A stretch of 64,000 bases of DNA from DATNPH01 sp036703315 (GTDB lineage Bacteria; Cyanobacteriota; Cyanobacteriia; Cyanobacteriales; Coleofasciculaceae), in NCBI GenBank assembly GCA_036703315.1, contig DATNPH010000151.1, forward strand, positions 1 through 64,000. The letters run 5' to 3'. A program made the translations under genes and the position numbers. Positions 17,696-25,110 of this stretch are shown in pieces (within the stretch, counting starts at the first letter, position 1; each line of letters begins with the position of its first letter). The notes below the pieces were generated by a model. That model saw only the letters and a list, made by a program, of their open reading frames with translations. It was not told the DNA's origin and ran no database searches.

Positions 17696-17947
17696 CTAAT
17701 AGTAGTCAGATTCTGGTTGTGTCAGTGTCATCGCTTCGAAATTAGAGGGGTCACGGAGGTAGCGGGTTGTTTCTTCCTCCAATCTGTGGATTTGGTAGGC
17801 TTCCAGGGCATTACTATGCCTAAGAGCAGCAATATAGCCATCAATATACAGTCGCAGCTCATCGAAGCGATAACCCCGACTCCACATCAAAACTAGACCG
17901 TCAGTAATTTGTTGATAGTAGCGTATGGTTTGAGTATCTTGCAGCAT
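17696..17947 (-). CDS. Small conserved cyanobacterial protein (DUF6761-like)
   Basis: An 83-residue acidic, helical protein: I-R-Y-Y-Q-Q-I-T-D-G-L-V-L-M-W-S-R-G-Y-R, then ELRLYIDGYIAALRHSN and I-H-R-L-E-E-E-T-T-R-Y-L. From memory it matches a small cyanobacteria-specific family of unknown function; the family number is uncertain. It has no signal or membrane segment. It is transcribed toward the grxD terminator and away from a structured intergenic region. Confidence 0.75.
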   Translation of the reverse strand: MLQDTQTIRYYQQITDGLVLMWSRGYRFDELRLYIDGYIAALRHSNALEAYQIHRLEEETTRYLRDPSNFEAMTLTQPESDYY

Positions 17948-18096
17948 GGTCTAAATACTTTTGATGAGTTATGGATCTTAAGTTTTGAGCCGCAGGCTGT
18001 CAATCAAATGATTATGACTGATAACTGCTGCTGACTCATACTTATCATTGTGCCTGAGCCTAGCTGGCATAATCTCCTAACTTGAGGATGAAAGCT

Positions 18097-18229
18097 CCTT
18101 TGGTTCAAGTCCGCTAATCGGGTTAGTGCGGTAACTCTCTGGTAACTAAAGGGTTTGGTCGTTGAGGCTGCCTTGTACTCTCCCTTCTAGATGGCTGAAC
18201 TAGGAACACTCGTCTATACGGCGAGGCCA
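18097..18229 (+). ncRNA. Candidate structured RNA or leader, low confidence
   Basis: cctttggtt (18097-18105) pairs with aactaaagg (18144-18152) with one G-U pair, enclosing ccgctaa with tta-gt-gcgg. Then ttggtc (18155-18160) can pair with ggccaa near 18224-18229, enclosing a ttctag/ctagga hairpin and a ctcg/cgag hairpin. The strand is not determined; plus is given because it points to the response-regulator gene about 370 bases downstream. No known RNA family was recognised. Confidence 0.3.
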
Positions 18230-18488
18230 AGTCAACCAACCTGTTTGGTCAATCTATAGCTCTAACATCGGCTCATTTAGCTGGGGGAGGTTACACGTTA
18301 ATATTTGTTAAATTTATCATACGCTAATTTACGAACAAGTAGTTCAGGAGTTGCAGGAGTTCAGCGAGTATCCTGGGCTTCTGAGCAGACGCCGCGACAG
18401 TGAGTAAGGATGAAGTATGAAAAGAAGAAGTAGGATTTTTTCGTCCTTTCTCCTTCAGATTTCATCCTTTGTTTAGGAGTGGGGTAAT

Positions 18489-18516
18489 TTCATAGTTCAG
18501 ACTTCAGCCTTCAATT
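18489..18516. repeat. Heptamer tandem repeat, 4 units
   Basis: Four consecutive 7-base units ttcatag, ttcagac, ttcagcc, ttcaatt. This is the short tandemly repeated type known from filamentous cyanobacteria. Confidence 0.7.
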
Positions 18517-18599
18517 GACTTCCCTCAGTAGCAGGTGTTACAAAATCCTGACATTAGCTCTGTTAACCTGAAACGCACGCGTCAAGGAAGTAAGCTCTC

Positions 18600-19382
18600 G
18601 TGGGATCGGTTTGTATTCAAATTATTGAGGGAAATCCTCATTTGCGATCGCTACTGGGCTGGCACCTACAGCAATCAGGCTACTGGGTACACCAATCCGC
18701 CAGCCTTCATCAAGCCAGAGAGACGTTCTACCATCGTCAACCAACACTTGTTGTCCTGGACTCCGACTTACCAGACGGCGATGGTATTGAATTTTGCCGT
18801 TGGCTCCAGCAACAGCGACAATCGCTCATCTTGTTGTTGTCTGCTCGCAATACAGAAAGTGACATCGTTACGGGTCTTAGAGCGGGGGCTGACGATTATT
18901 TGACTAAGCCCTTCGGCATGCAAGAGTTTATGGCACGGATTGAGGCACTGACCCGGCGTGTCCGGATTACGGCTGCTCCACTTTCTCTAGACTATGGTGA
19001 CCTCAAAATTGATTTAGTGCAGCGTCGTGTCCGCTTCAAAGAAGAGTTTGTAGACCTGACGCCTCAGGAATTTAGTTTACTCTACGTACTGGCGCAAGCT
19101 GCCGGATTACCCTTGAGTCGTTCTGAACTCCTGCGTCGTGCTTGGCCTGATGCCATTGACAACCCGCGCACGATAGACACTCACGTCCTCTCTCTACGCA
19201 AAAAAATTGAAACTGACCCACGACAACCTAGCTTGATTCAAACTGTCCGTAACATCGGCTATCGGTTTAATCCAGCCATACTCCAAGGCAGTCAGGTTCC
19301 GTCAGGAACTTTGCCATCTCAAGCTCAAAACAACAATAACGGACGCCAGGCAGCGTCAGTGGCAGCTAGACCATTGTTTTGA
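18600..19382 (+). CDS. OmpR-family response regulator with atypical receiver
   Basis: A 260-residue protein: receiver domain (about 4-117) and winged-helix DNA-binding domain (about 127-225; DLTPQEFSLLYVLAQ, RTIDTHVLSLRKKI, TVRNIGYRF), then a Ser/Gln/Asn-rich tail. The phosphoacceptor Asp54 (VVLDSDLPDGDG), Ser81 and Lys103 (LTKPFG) are present. The acidic pair that binds magnesium is replaced: where V-D-D is normal, the sequence is I-I-E-G-N (Glu10, Gly11). Phosphorylation may therefore be weak or absent, as reported for the atypical cyanobacterial regulator NblR, to which it might be related. The start is GTG with aaggaag upstream. No sensor kinase gene is next to it. Confidence 0.88.
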   Translation: MGSVCIQIIEGNPHLRSLLGWHLQQSGYWVHQSASLHQARETFYHRQPTLVVLDSDLPDGDGIEFCRWLQQQRQSLILLLSARNTESDIVTGLRAGADDYLTKPFGMQEFMARIEALTRRVRITAAPLSLDYGDLKIDLVQRRVRFKEEFVDLTPQEFSLLYVLAQAAGLPLSRSELLRRAWPDAIDNPRTIDTHVLSLRKKIETDPRQPSLIQTVRNIGYRFNPAILQGSQVPSGTLPSQAQNNNNGRQAASVAARPLF

Positions 19383-19417
19383 ATTTAGTACCCCACACGA
19401 TGTCCTGTCTCGCCTCT

Positions 19418-20263
19418 TCAAAGCCATTCTTGAGACGATTGAGCCTCTGCTTGAACTAGAGTGTCTCGTAAGTGTTCCCAATTAATTTGGGAAACTGGCG
19501 TGTCTTGAAGGAGCTGACCCTTCTGTAAATACAGTACCCGTGTACAAAACCGATGCGCCATATCTAGCTGATGATTGACCATCACAATCGTCATCCTATC
19601 CTTCTGGGTCAAGTCAGCTAAGACATTGAGAACATGAGACGCTGTACCAGCATCTAGAGCCGACGTGGGTTCGTCGAGTAACAAGATTTTTGGTTGAGTG
19701 ACCAAAGCTCGTGCGATCGCAACTAGCTGCCGTTGTCCAACAGAAAGTTGTAACTCCGTTCGCTCTAGCCAGTCTTCTGGGATGTGCAACTGTTCTCTAT
19801 ACGCATCCAGGCGTTCCTGAATCTGTCGTTGAGGCAATTGTTGTAACGTTAAGGGGTAGCCTAAAGCCTGCTGGACTGTCATACCTAACAGTTTTGGTTC
19901 TTGAGCAACCAGCATCACCTGCCGCCGCAACTGGAGGACGGGAATTTTTTGATAGTCTTGATTTTCTAGATAAATCCTTCCACCCGTTGGCTCAGTGAGT
20001 CGATTCAACAGCCGTAGTAGTGAGGTTTTACCAGCACCGGATGGACCAATAATCGCAATGCGATCACCCTGGAAGACCTCAAACGAAATATCCGTTAATA
20101 TCGGTGCTCCCGTAATCACCCTCTTGATTGAGCTCACAAGGCTTACCTGCTTGAGCTGTAGTTGAGGGGAAGTAGAGGTTTGATAATTATCTTTATTGCC
20201 TTGAGGATAATTCAAATCTTCTATGCGATCAAACCTTGAGTTAGAACTGTCCAAATCGTCCAT
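19418..20263 (-). CDS. ABC transporter ATP-binding protein
   Basis: An ABC ATPase with Walker A GPSGAGKTSL, Q-loop near VAQEPKLLG, signature LSVGQRQ, Walker B ILLLDEPTSALD and switch His in MVNHQLD. The start at 20263 (MDDLDSSN) gives 281 residues; the frame is open to 20317. Either way the start overlaps the upstream membrane-protein gene by tens of bases, so the two are translationally linked. About 35 residues precede the ABC domain. Family features fit an importer-type or lipid/phosphate-type cassette, but no permease with transport motifs is adjacent, only the three-helix protein upstream. The substrate is unknown. Confidence 0.87.
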   Translation of the reverse strand: MDDLDSSNSRFDRIEDLNYPQGNKDNYQTSTSPQLQLKQVSLVSSIKRVITGAPILTDISFEVFQGDRIAIIGPSGAGKTSLLRLLNRLTEPTGGRIYLENQDYQKIPVLQLRRQVMLVAQEPKLLGMTVQQALGYPLTLQQLPQRQIQERLDAYREQLHIPEDWLERTELQLSVGQRQLVAIARALVTQPKILLLDEPTSALDAGTASHVLNVLADLTQKDRMTIVMVNHQLDMAHRFCTRVLYLQKGQLLQDTPVSQINWEHLRDTLVQAEAQSSQEWL

Positions 20264-20808
20264 CCGTCTGTGAGCAACAGCAATAGTGTAAATACCAGTA
20301 AAATCAGATACATCCAAGGCTGTGCCAAAGGACGAACATCTGTTGTATCAATTCCAGTATGCGCTTCCACCAGCTTGACTAACTGGGAAAACCCAACTAC
20401 ACGCATCGGCAACAAGTAAGCCTTTTCAGATGACTGGCTTGTAAAGTAGTAAACCAGCCCCCCTTGACCAGTGGTACGCATTTTCAAATCTTTTACCTCT
20501 GCCCAAGGTAATGACCAGCCTTGGCGGAAAAACTGGGGCACCCAACGGGGATAAGCCACCTGAATTTTCTCCTCATCCACAATCACCCGTTCACTCAACG
20601 CACCATATAGCGCGATCGCCCCGAAGCCAATTCCTAACCCCAGCCCGATTGGCGGTACGGGTGCCGATGATGCCTGCGCCAAAAATGGTAGAGGAATTGT
20701 CAACGCCACATAGAGCGCCATCAGTGTGATGCGAATCAAGGGAGAGATATGAAAGATAGAGCAGCTGGATGGCTCAGACTCAGAGGATATTTGAAGGTTT
20801 GATGACAC
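20221..20808 (-). CDS. Conserved membrane protein overlapping the ABC ATPase gene
   Basis: A 195-residue protein with hydrophobic segments near residues 25-50 (ITLMALYVALTIPLPFLAQA), 55-70 (IGLGLGIGFGAIALYGAL) and the C-terminus (WMYLILLVFTLLLLLTDGWT). Between them is a beta-rich cytoplasmic domain (VIVDEEKIQVAYPRWVPQFF, then GWSLPWAEVKDLKMRTTGQG) that resembles a PH-like fold. It has no transporter motif. Its 3' end overlaps the ABC ATPase start, so a functional pairing is likely and it may be a membrane docking or regulatory partner. Confidence 0.72.
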   Translation of the reverse strand: MSSNLQISSESEPSSCSIFHISPLIRITLMALYVALTIPLPFLAQASSAPVPPIGLGLGIGFGAIALYGALSERVIVDEEKIQVAYPRWVPQFFRQGWSLPWAEVKDLKMRTTGQGGLVYYFTSQSSEKAYLLPMRVVGFSQLVKLVEAHTGIDTTDVRPLAQPWMYLILLVFTLLLLLTDGWTIWTVLTQGLIA

Positions 20809-20970
20809 AGCTTGTAAACTTTTTTTCTTTATTGTCTCTTTTACTTCACACTATTTGGCATTTTTTGTCACTCACAGAACCCCGCCAGGAAACCCAGTGG
20901 CTTTTAGCCCTGAGTGTCCTAGCGGCAAGGTGTTAGAAGGCAAGTAAGTCAGTGGTGAGTAAAAAAACTA

Positions 20971-21019
20971 CTAACTACTAACTGCTAACTGCTAACTACT
21001 AGCCACTAACCACTAACCG
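20971..21019. repeat. Heptamer tandem repeat, 7 units
   Basis: Seven head-to-tail 7-base units: ctaacta, ctaactg, ctaactg, ctaacta, ctagcca, ctaacca, ctaaccg. It lies between the ferredoxin and membrane-protein genes. Confidence 0.85.
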
Positions 21020-21092
21020 AAAACTCCACATCATTTATGCGTGGCATGAGCTTAATTAGGCTACGTTTTTCAAGCTAATCAAAAGTGTTCTT

Positions 21093-21431
21093 CTACTTCT
21101 CTGGCTGCCCCACAGCTTGATCCCCTTGCCCCCAAAATCCATCAAATTTTGTCACATTAACATCACCGAGAACCTGAGTTTGGCAAGCTAATCGGCGATC
21201 GCTCGTGGGAGAATGAGGAGGAAGCGATCGCCTCGCTTTATCCTTCCAGTTGGGCGCTGAGACTTCCCCTTCTACCTGAACAGCACAGGTACCACAGGTA
21301 CCCAGACCAAGGCAGTTAATCAATTGCGCCTTGCCATTGTAAAGAGGGATGCCATTCTCTATGAGAACCTTCCGGAGATTTGCACCAACCTCGCACTCAA
21401 AAGTTTTTCCCTGAGCAATGACTTTGGGCAT
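21093..21431 (-). CDS. Plant-type-like 2Fe-2S ferredoxin
   Basis: A 112-residue 2Fe-2S protein with ligands Cys40, Cys46, Cys49 and Cys83 in the order C-x5-C-x2-C-x33-C (NCLGLGTCGTCAV, later LACQTQ). The fold is the plant-type beta-grasp; the early V-L-I-E-N-G-I-P and the N-W-K-D-K segment place it with the minor ferredoxins of cyanobacteria rather than the main photosynthetic PetF. It transfers electrons in the cytoplasm; the partner is unknown. A Pro/Ser segment at about 70-80 is encoded by DNA with two GCGATCGC octamers. Confidence 0.85.
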   Translation of the reverse strand: MPKVIAQGKTFECEVGANLRKVLIENGIPLYNGKAQLINCLGLGTCGTCAVQVEGEVSAPNWKDKARRSLPPHSPTSDRRLACQTQVLGDVNVTKFDGFWGQGDQAVGQPEK

Positions 21432-21528
21432 AAGATGCTCTATTTTTGTTACATTTGTTTACTCTAATTCTGACAGTTTTTTTACATAGTGTTTTTTATC
21501 CTGTGTGTTTTCTGCTTTCTCTGTGCTC

Positions 21529-23184
21529 ATGACCTCCAAAGAATCAAACCAACTCTGGATTTACGACACGACATTACGGGATGGTTCTCAGCGTGAAGGA
21601 CTGTCACTTTCACTGGAAGACAAGTTGCGAATTGCTAAGCAACTTGACCAGTTGGGGATTCCCTTTATAGAAGGCGGATGGCCAGGGGCAAATCCTAAAG
21701 ATGTGCAATTGTTCTGGCAGCTTAAAGAAGAACCACTGTCACAGGCGGAAGTTGTGGCATTTTGCTCAACTCGACGCCCCAACACCATAGCTGCTGCTGA
21801 TCCAATGCTGCAAGCGATTTTGGCAGCCGGAACTCACTGGGTTACCATTTTTGGTAAGTCATGGGATCTTCAGGTCACTGAAGGGCTGAACACCAGCCTG
21901 GAAGTAAATCTGGAAATGATTCAAGATACGATTGAGTACCTTCGTAGCCAAGGGCGTCGTGTGATTTACGATGCAGAACACTGGTTTGATGGCTACAAAC
22001 ATAATCGTGAGTATGCTTTTAAGACGCTTACCACTGCAATTAATGCTGGTGCCGAATGGCTTGTCCTGTGCGACACTAACGGTGGCACCCTACCTCATGA
22101 AGTGAGTCAAATTGTTCGAGACGTTGTTAAGGCAACCGGAGTCGGGAGTGAATTACCAACTCCAAACTCTCCCTTATTGGGGATTCATACTCACAACGAC
22201 TCAGGCACAGCCATAGCAAATGCTCTTGCTGGTGTTCTGGAAGGTGTCCGCATGGTACAGGGAACAATCAATGGCTACGGTGAACGCTGCGGCAATGCTG
22301 ATATTTGCTCGCTGATTCCCAACTTGCAGTTGAAGCTGGGTTACAAGTGTATTCAGGATGAGCAGTTGGCGAGACTGACACAAGCGAGTCGCTCAATTAG
22401 TGAAATTGTCAACCTTGCCCCGGATGATCATGCTCCCTTTGTAGGTCGCTCGGCTTTTGCTCACAAAGGTGGCATCCATGTCTCAGCGGTAGAACGCAAT
22501 CCTCTTACTTACGAACACATTGAGCCAGAACAAGTTGGTAATCAGCGCCGGATTGTAATTTCTGAGCAGTCTGGATTAAGCAACGTTTTAGCAAAAGCAC
22601 GTAGCTTCGGTCATGAACTCGACAAGCAAGACCCCGCTTGTCGTCACATCCTGGAACGTCTTAAAGACCTTGAAAGTGAAGGATTTCAATTTGAGGCAGC
22701 GGAAGCGAGTTTTGACTTACTGATGCGTGACGCCTTAGGATATCGGCAACCGCCGTTCGAAGTTAAGGGCTTTCAAGTTCATTGTGATATGCTGCAAGAG
22801 ATAGGTGTCCACTACAGGAATGCTCTTGCTACAGTTAAGGTAGCTGTCAATGGTGAAGACATCCTGGAAGCCGCAGAAGGAAATGGCCCAGTTTCAGCCC
22901 TGGACGCCGCCTTGCGTAAAGCTCTCCAGAACTTCTATCCAGAAATTGCCCAGTTTTACTTGACCGATTATAAAGTGCGAATTCTTGATGGCGGCGCTGG
23001 TACATCTGCCAAAACTCGTGTATTGGTTGAATCCAGCAATGGTCAACGTCGGTGGACAACAGTAGGCGTCTCGCCTAATATCCTTGAAGCCTCCTACCAG
23101 GCTGTGGTAGAAGGTATTGAGTATGGCTTGCTACTGCAATGTTCTGATAGCTTGATGCAAGCAAAACCTGCTTCTGCTGGTTAG
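21529..23184 (+). CDS. cimA: (R)-citramalate synthase
   Basis: A 551-residue enzyme of the homocitrate/isopropylmalate synthase family, matching the citramalate synthase type. It condenses pyruvate with acetyl-CoA at the entry of the threonine-independent isoleucine pathway. Visible features: IYDTTLRDGSQREG (metal and substrate Asp), GIHTHNDSGTA (metal histidines), GTINGYGERCGNAD, and F-A-H-K-G-G-I-H-V-S. A C-terminal LeuA-type allosteric domain lies at about 400-540 (Y-K-V-R-I-L-D-G-G-A-G-T). The ATG at 21529 starts the conserved sequence; a GTG at 21505 adds eight atypical residues. It probably feeds isoleucine synthesis and should be inhibited by isoleucine, as in the family. Confidence 0.93.
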   Translation: MTSKESNQLWIYDTTLRDGSQREGLSLSLEDKLRIAKQLDQLGIPFIEGGWPGANPKDVQLFWQLKEEPLSQAEVVAFCSTRRPNTIAAADPMLQAILAAGTHWVTIFGKSWDLQVTEGLNTSLEVNLEMIQDTIEYLRSQGRRVIYDAEHWFDGYKHNREYAFKTLTTAINAGAEWLVLCDTNGGTLPHEVSQIVRDVVKATGVGSELPTPNSPLLGIHTHNDSGTAIANALAGVLEGVRMVQGTINGYGERCGNADICSLIPNLQLKLGYKCIQDEQLARLTQASRSISEIVNLAPDDHAPFVGRSAFAHKGGIHVSAVERNPLTYEHIEPEQVGNQRRIVISEQSGLSNVLAKARSFGHELDKQDPACRHILERLKDLESEGFQFEAAEASFDLLMRDALGYRQPPFEVKGFQVHCDMLQEIGVHYRNALATVKVAVNGEDILEAAEGNGPVSALDAALRKALQNFYPEIAQFYLTDYKVRILDGGAGTSAKTRVLVESSNGQRRWTTVGVSPNILEASYQAVVEGIEYGLLLQCSDSLMQAKPASAG

Positions 23185-23461
23185 CTCATAGCAAAATGTC
23201 ACTCATTTCCTCAGCAAAATTAACTCATGGCAAGGAACCGGGGAATTAGCTAAAGGAAAGCAGCATACAGCTATTAGTGGAAGGTTGTAGTAATTACCGT
23301 ACAGGTTTCTAAAAACACTTGCATTCACCTATCTAAATGCGCTACAAGAGTATATGTCTGCTTCCTTGCCGTGCAGAACTCTACGAACCGGCGCAATATA
23401 AAAATCAGGAAGCATTTTTAGGTCAAGGATTTGTAAAAAGTTATTTCAACATCTTGAGAGT

Positions 23462-23680
23462 ATGACTCAACAAGTTACTCACCCAATGGTGAAGTTGCAA
23501 CGTCAGGTGCATTCACTTGTGGAATCCAAAATTATTAAACCAAGTGATAGCCTGTGGAAAATCGCCCTGCTCTATGGGGATGATTGGTCTTTCTGGAAAA
23601 AAGAACTGCTCGACTTTGGTTTCACGATGCAAGACCCGATTGCTGATTTACTGGCTGTGGAGGCTTGGGACGAAGAATAA
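23462..23680 (+). CDS. DUF4327 family protein
   Basis: A 72-residue cyanobacteria-specific protein. The pattern M-V-K-L-Q-R-Q-V-H-S-L-V-E-S, then I-I-K-P-S-D-S-L-W-K-I-A-L and the C-terminal D-P-I-A-D-L-L-A-V-E-A-W fits DUF4327 as I recall it. It has no signal or membrane segment. The function is unknown. It is transcribed alone, about 280 bases after cimA. Confidence 0.78.
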   Translation: MTQQVTHPMVKLQRQVHSLVESKIIKPSDSLWKIALLYGDDWSFWKKELLDFGFTMQDPIADLLAVEAWDEE

Positions 23681-23774
23681 GTTAGTCGCTAACTCGTAGA
23701 GGTTAGCTACCCTTAAAATTCACCCGTAGAACTCATTTGTGAAAAACTTTGTGAGTAAAAAGCGAGGCAACTGC

Positions 23775-25022
23775 CTATCGGCAAGCGGCTAAAGCTTCTG
23801 ACAATTCTTTTGCCGTTTGATAGCGATCGCGAACCTTTGGTTCACAAGTGCGCTGAATTACTTTTCGCAACTGAGGAGTGATTGTAGGAATGCTTGCAAC
23901 ATCAAAGCCATATCCTGCGCCAAGCTTTCGATAAAACTTGAGCGGTGTAACGCCTGTAACCAGGAAAATTATTGTCGGACCAATGGCATAAAGATCCGAT
24001 TGAGTGACAGGGTTTCCTCTATCTTGTTCGGGAGCACTGTACCCTTCAGCACCAATTCGGGTTCCTGGTGCTGTACCAATTTCTTTTACAGCTCCAAAAT
24101 CTAGCACTATTATCCGATTATCTCGATGGCGCACCATTAAATTTGCCGGTTTAATATCCCGGTGGATTAGTGGTGGCTTACAGGAGTGGATGTAGCTCAG
24201 AATGTCACAGGTCTGAATCATCCACTCAATTGCCTGTGGCAGTGTCACTGGACCTACGTTAAGAATCCGTTGCTCTAGATCTTGACCATGGATCAGCTCC
24301 ATGGCTAGATATTTTTTACCGCTTTCGACAAAAAAATCGTAATACCTTGGAATTCCCGGATGATTCAACGACTTCAGGGTGCGAGCCTCTCGTTCAAAGA
24401 GTTCTTGGGCTTTGGAAACCTGAGCCATGTCGGCATTCATTTCTTTTAGCACCAGCAAGCTAGGGTGTCGTTTGGTGGTCACGTTTTTATCCCAAGCAAG
24501 ATAGGTAGTACCCATTCCCCCCTGCCCCAGAGTCCGTAGCACCTGATATTGACGGATAACTCGCTGTATTGGCACCAAAGGTTGTCCGCAATGAATACAA
24601 AATAAATTTCCTGGAGGATTGCCTTGATGGGTGCAATTGTTAGCCTCTTCTTGAGGTGCAATTAATTTCTCTTCTACTGAAGATATCGGCTCAGGCACGG
24701 AGGAAGCTGATTGGTGAATTTTGAATTTCAGAAGCGGTCCCTCTCGTGCCAACCGGATCAGGGCGTCATCGGGCACTGTACCCCGCGACACTAGGATACC
24801 GTTGAGGAAAGTGCCATTTGTTCCCTGATTAACTAATTGCCACGAATTACCCGATTTAGAAGACGTGCGCTTAAGTTCCAAGTGATGCCGCGAAACTAAT
24901 GGGTCGTTCAAAATCACATCATTATCCGGAGAGCGACCAATCCGAATGGTTGATTTACTCTGAAAACTCCACTGTTGTAGGGGAGTGGAGGCTTGGGGAT
25001 GTAAAAGGGTCAGCGTGACCAT
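23775..25022 (-). CDS. FHA domain - zinc knuckle - Ser/Thr protein kinase
   Basis: A 415-residue signalling protein. The N-terminal FHA domain (about 24-100; RIGRSPDNDVIL, VSRHHLEL, NGTFLNG) binds phosphothreonine. A short Cys/His cluster (Cys130, His132, Cys142, Cys145) may bind zinc. The kinase domain (about 160-413) is complete: glycine loop LGQGGMGTTY, Lys193 in LVLKEM, H-R-D-I-K-P-A-N at 287-294 and DFG 308-310, followed by A-V-K-E and A-P-E-Q. It should be an active Hanks-type kinase without a membrane anchor. The next gene upstream on the same strand encodes a PP2C phosphatase, its probable counterpart. Here FHA precedes the kinase. Confidence 0.93.
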   Translation of the reverse strand: MVTLTLLHPQASTPLQQWSFQSKSTIRIGRSPDNDVILNDPLVSRHHLELKRTSSKSGNSWQLVNQGTNGTFLNGILVSRGTVPDDALIRLAREGPLLKFKIHQSASSVPEPISSVEEKLIAPQEEANNCTHQGNPPGNLFCIHCGQPLVPIQRVIRQYQVLRTLGQGGMGTTYLAWDKNVTTKRHPSLLVLKEMNADMAQVSKAQELFEREARTLKSLNHPGIPRYYDFFVESGKKYLAMELIHGQDLEQRILNVGPVTLPQAIEWMIQTCDILSYIHSCKPPLIHRDIKPANLMVRHRDNRIIVLDFGAVKEIGTAPGTRIGAEGYSAPEQDRGNPVTQSDLYAIGPTIIFLVTGVTPLKFYRKLGAGYGFDVASIPTITPQLRKVIQRTCEPKVRDRYQTAKELSEALAACR

Positions 25023-25110
25023 CGTCCTTAGTCCATTGTCCTTAGTCCATAATTCTTAGTCATTAGTCTTTGGCTAATGACTAATGACGAATGACCAATG
25101 ACTAATAACC
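25021..25110. repeat. Heptamer repeats forming a hairpin between kinase and phosphatase genes
   Basis: The spacer is almost wholly made of ttagtcc/ttagtca and ctaatga/cgaatga/ccaatga heptamers. tagtcattag (25057-25066) and ctaatgacta (25074-25083) form a perfect 10-bp stem with a 7-base loop. It may modulate read-through or mRNA processing between the two genes. Confidence 0.75.

Larger units (their letters stand above)
17948..18599. other. Intergenic region with structured and heptamer-repeat DNA
   Basis: About 650 bases. Positions 18097-18229 can fold into several hairpins (separate entry). Further on, ggatgaa (18408-18414) is the inverse complement of ttcatcc (18461-18467), and 18489-18516 is a heptamer tandem repeat of the TTCANNN type. 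No coding frame is supported. Confidence 0.55.

Noticed and set aside
18103..18113. tRNA-like T-loop word (ggttcaagtcc)
   Set aside because: No acceptor stem, anticodon arm or D-loop can be placed around it; the local pairing is of another kind.
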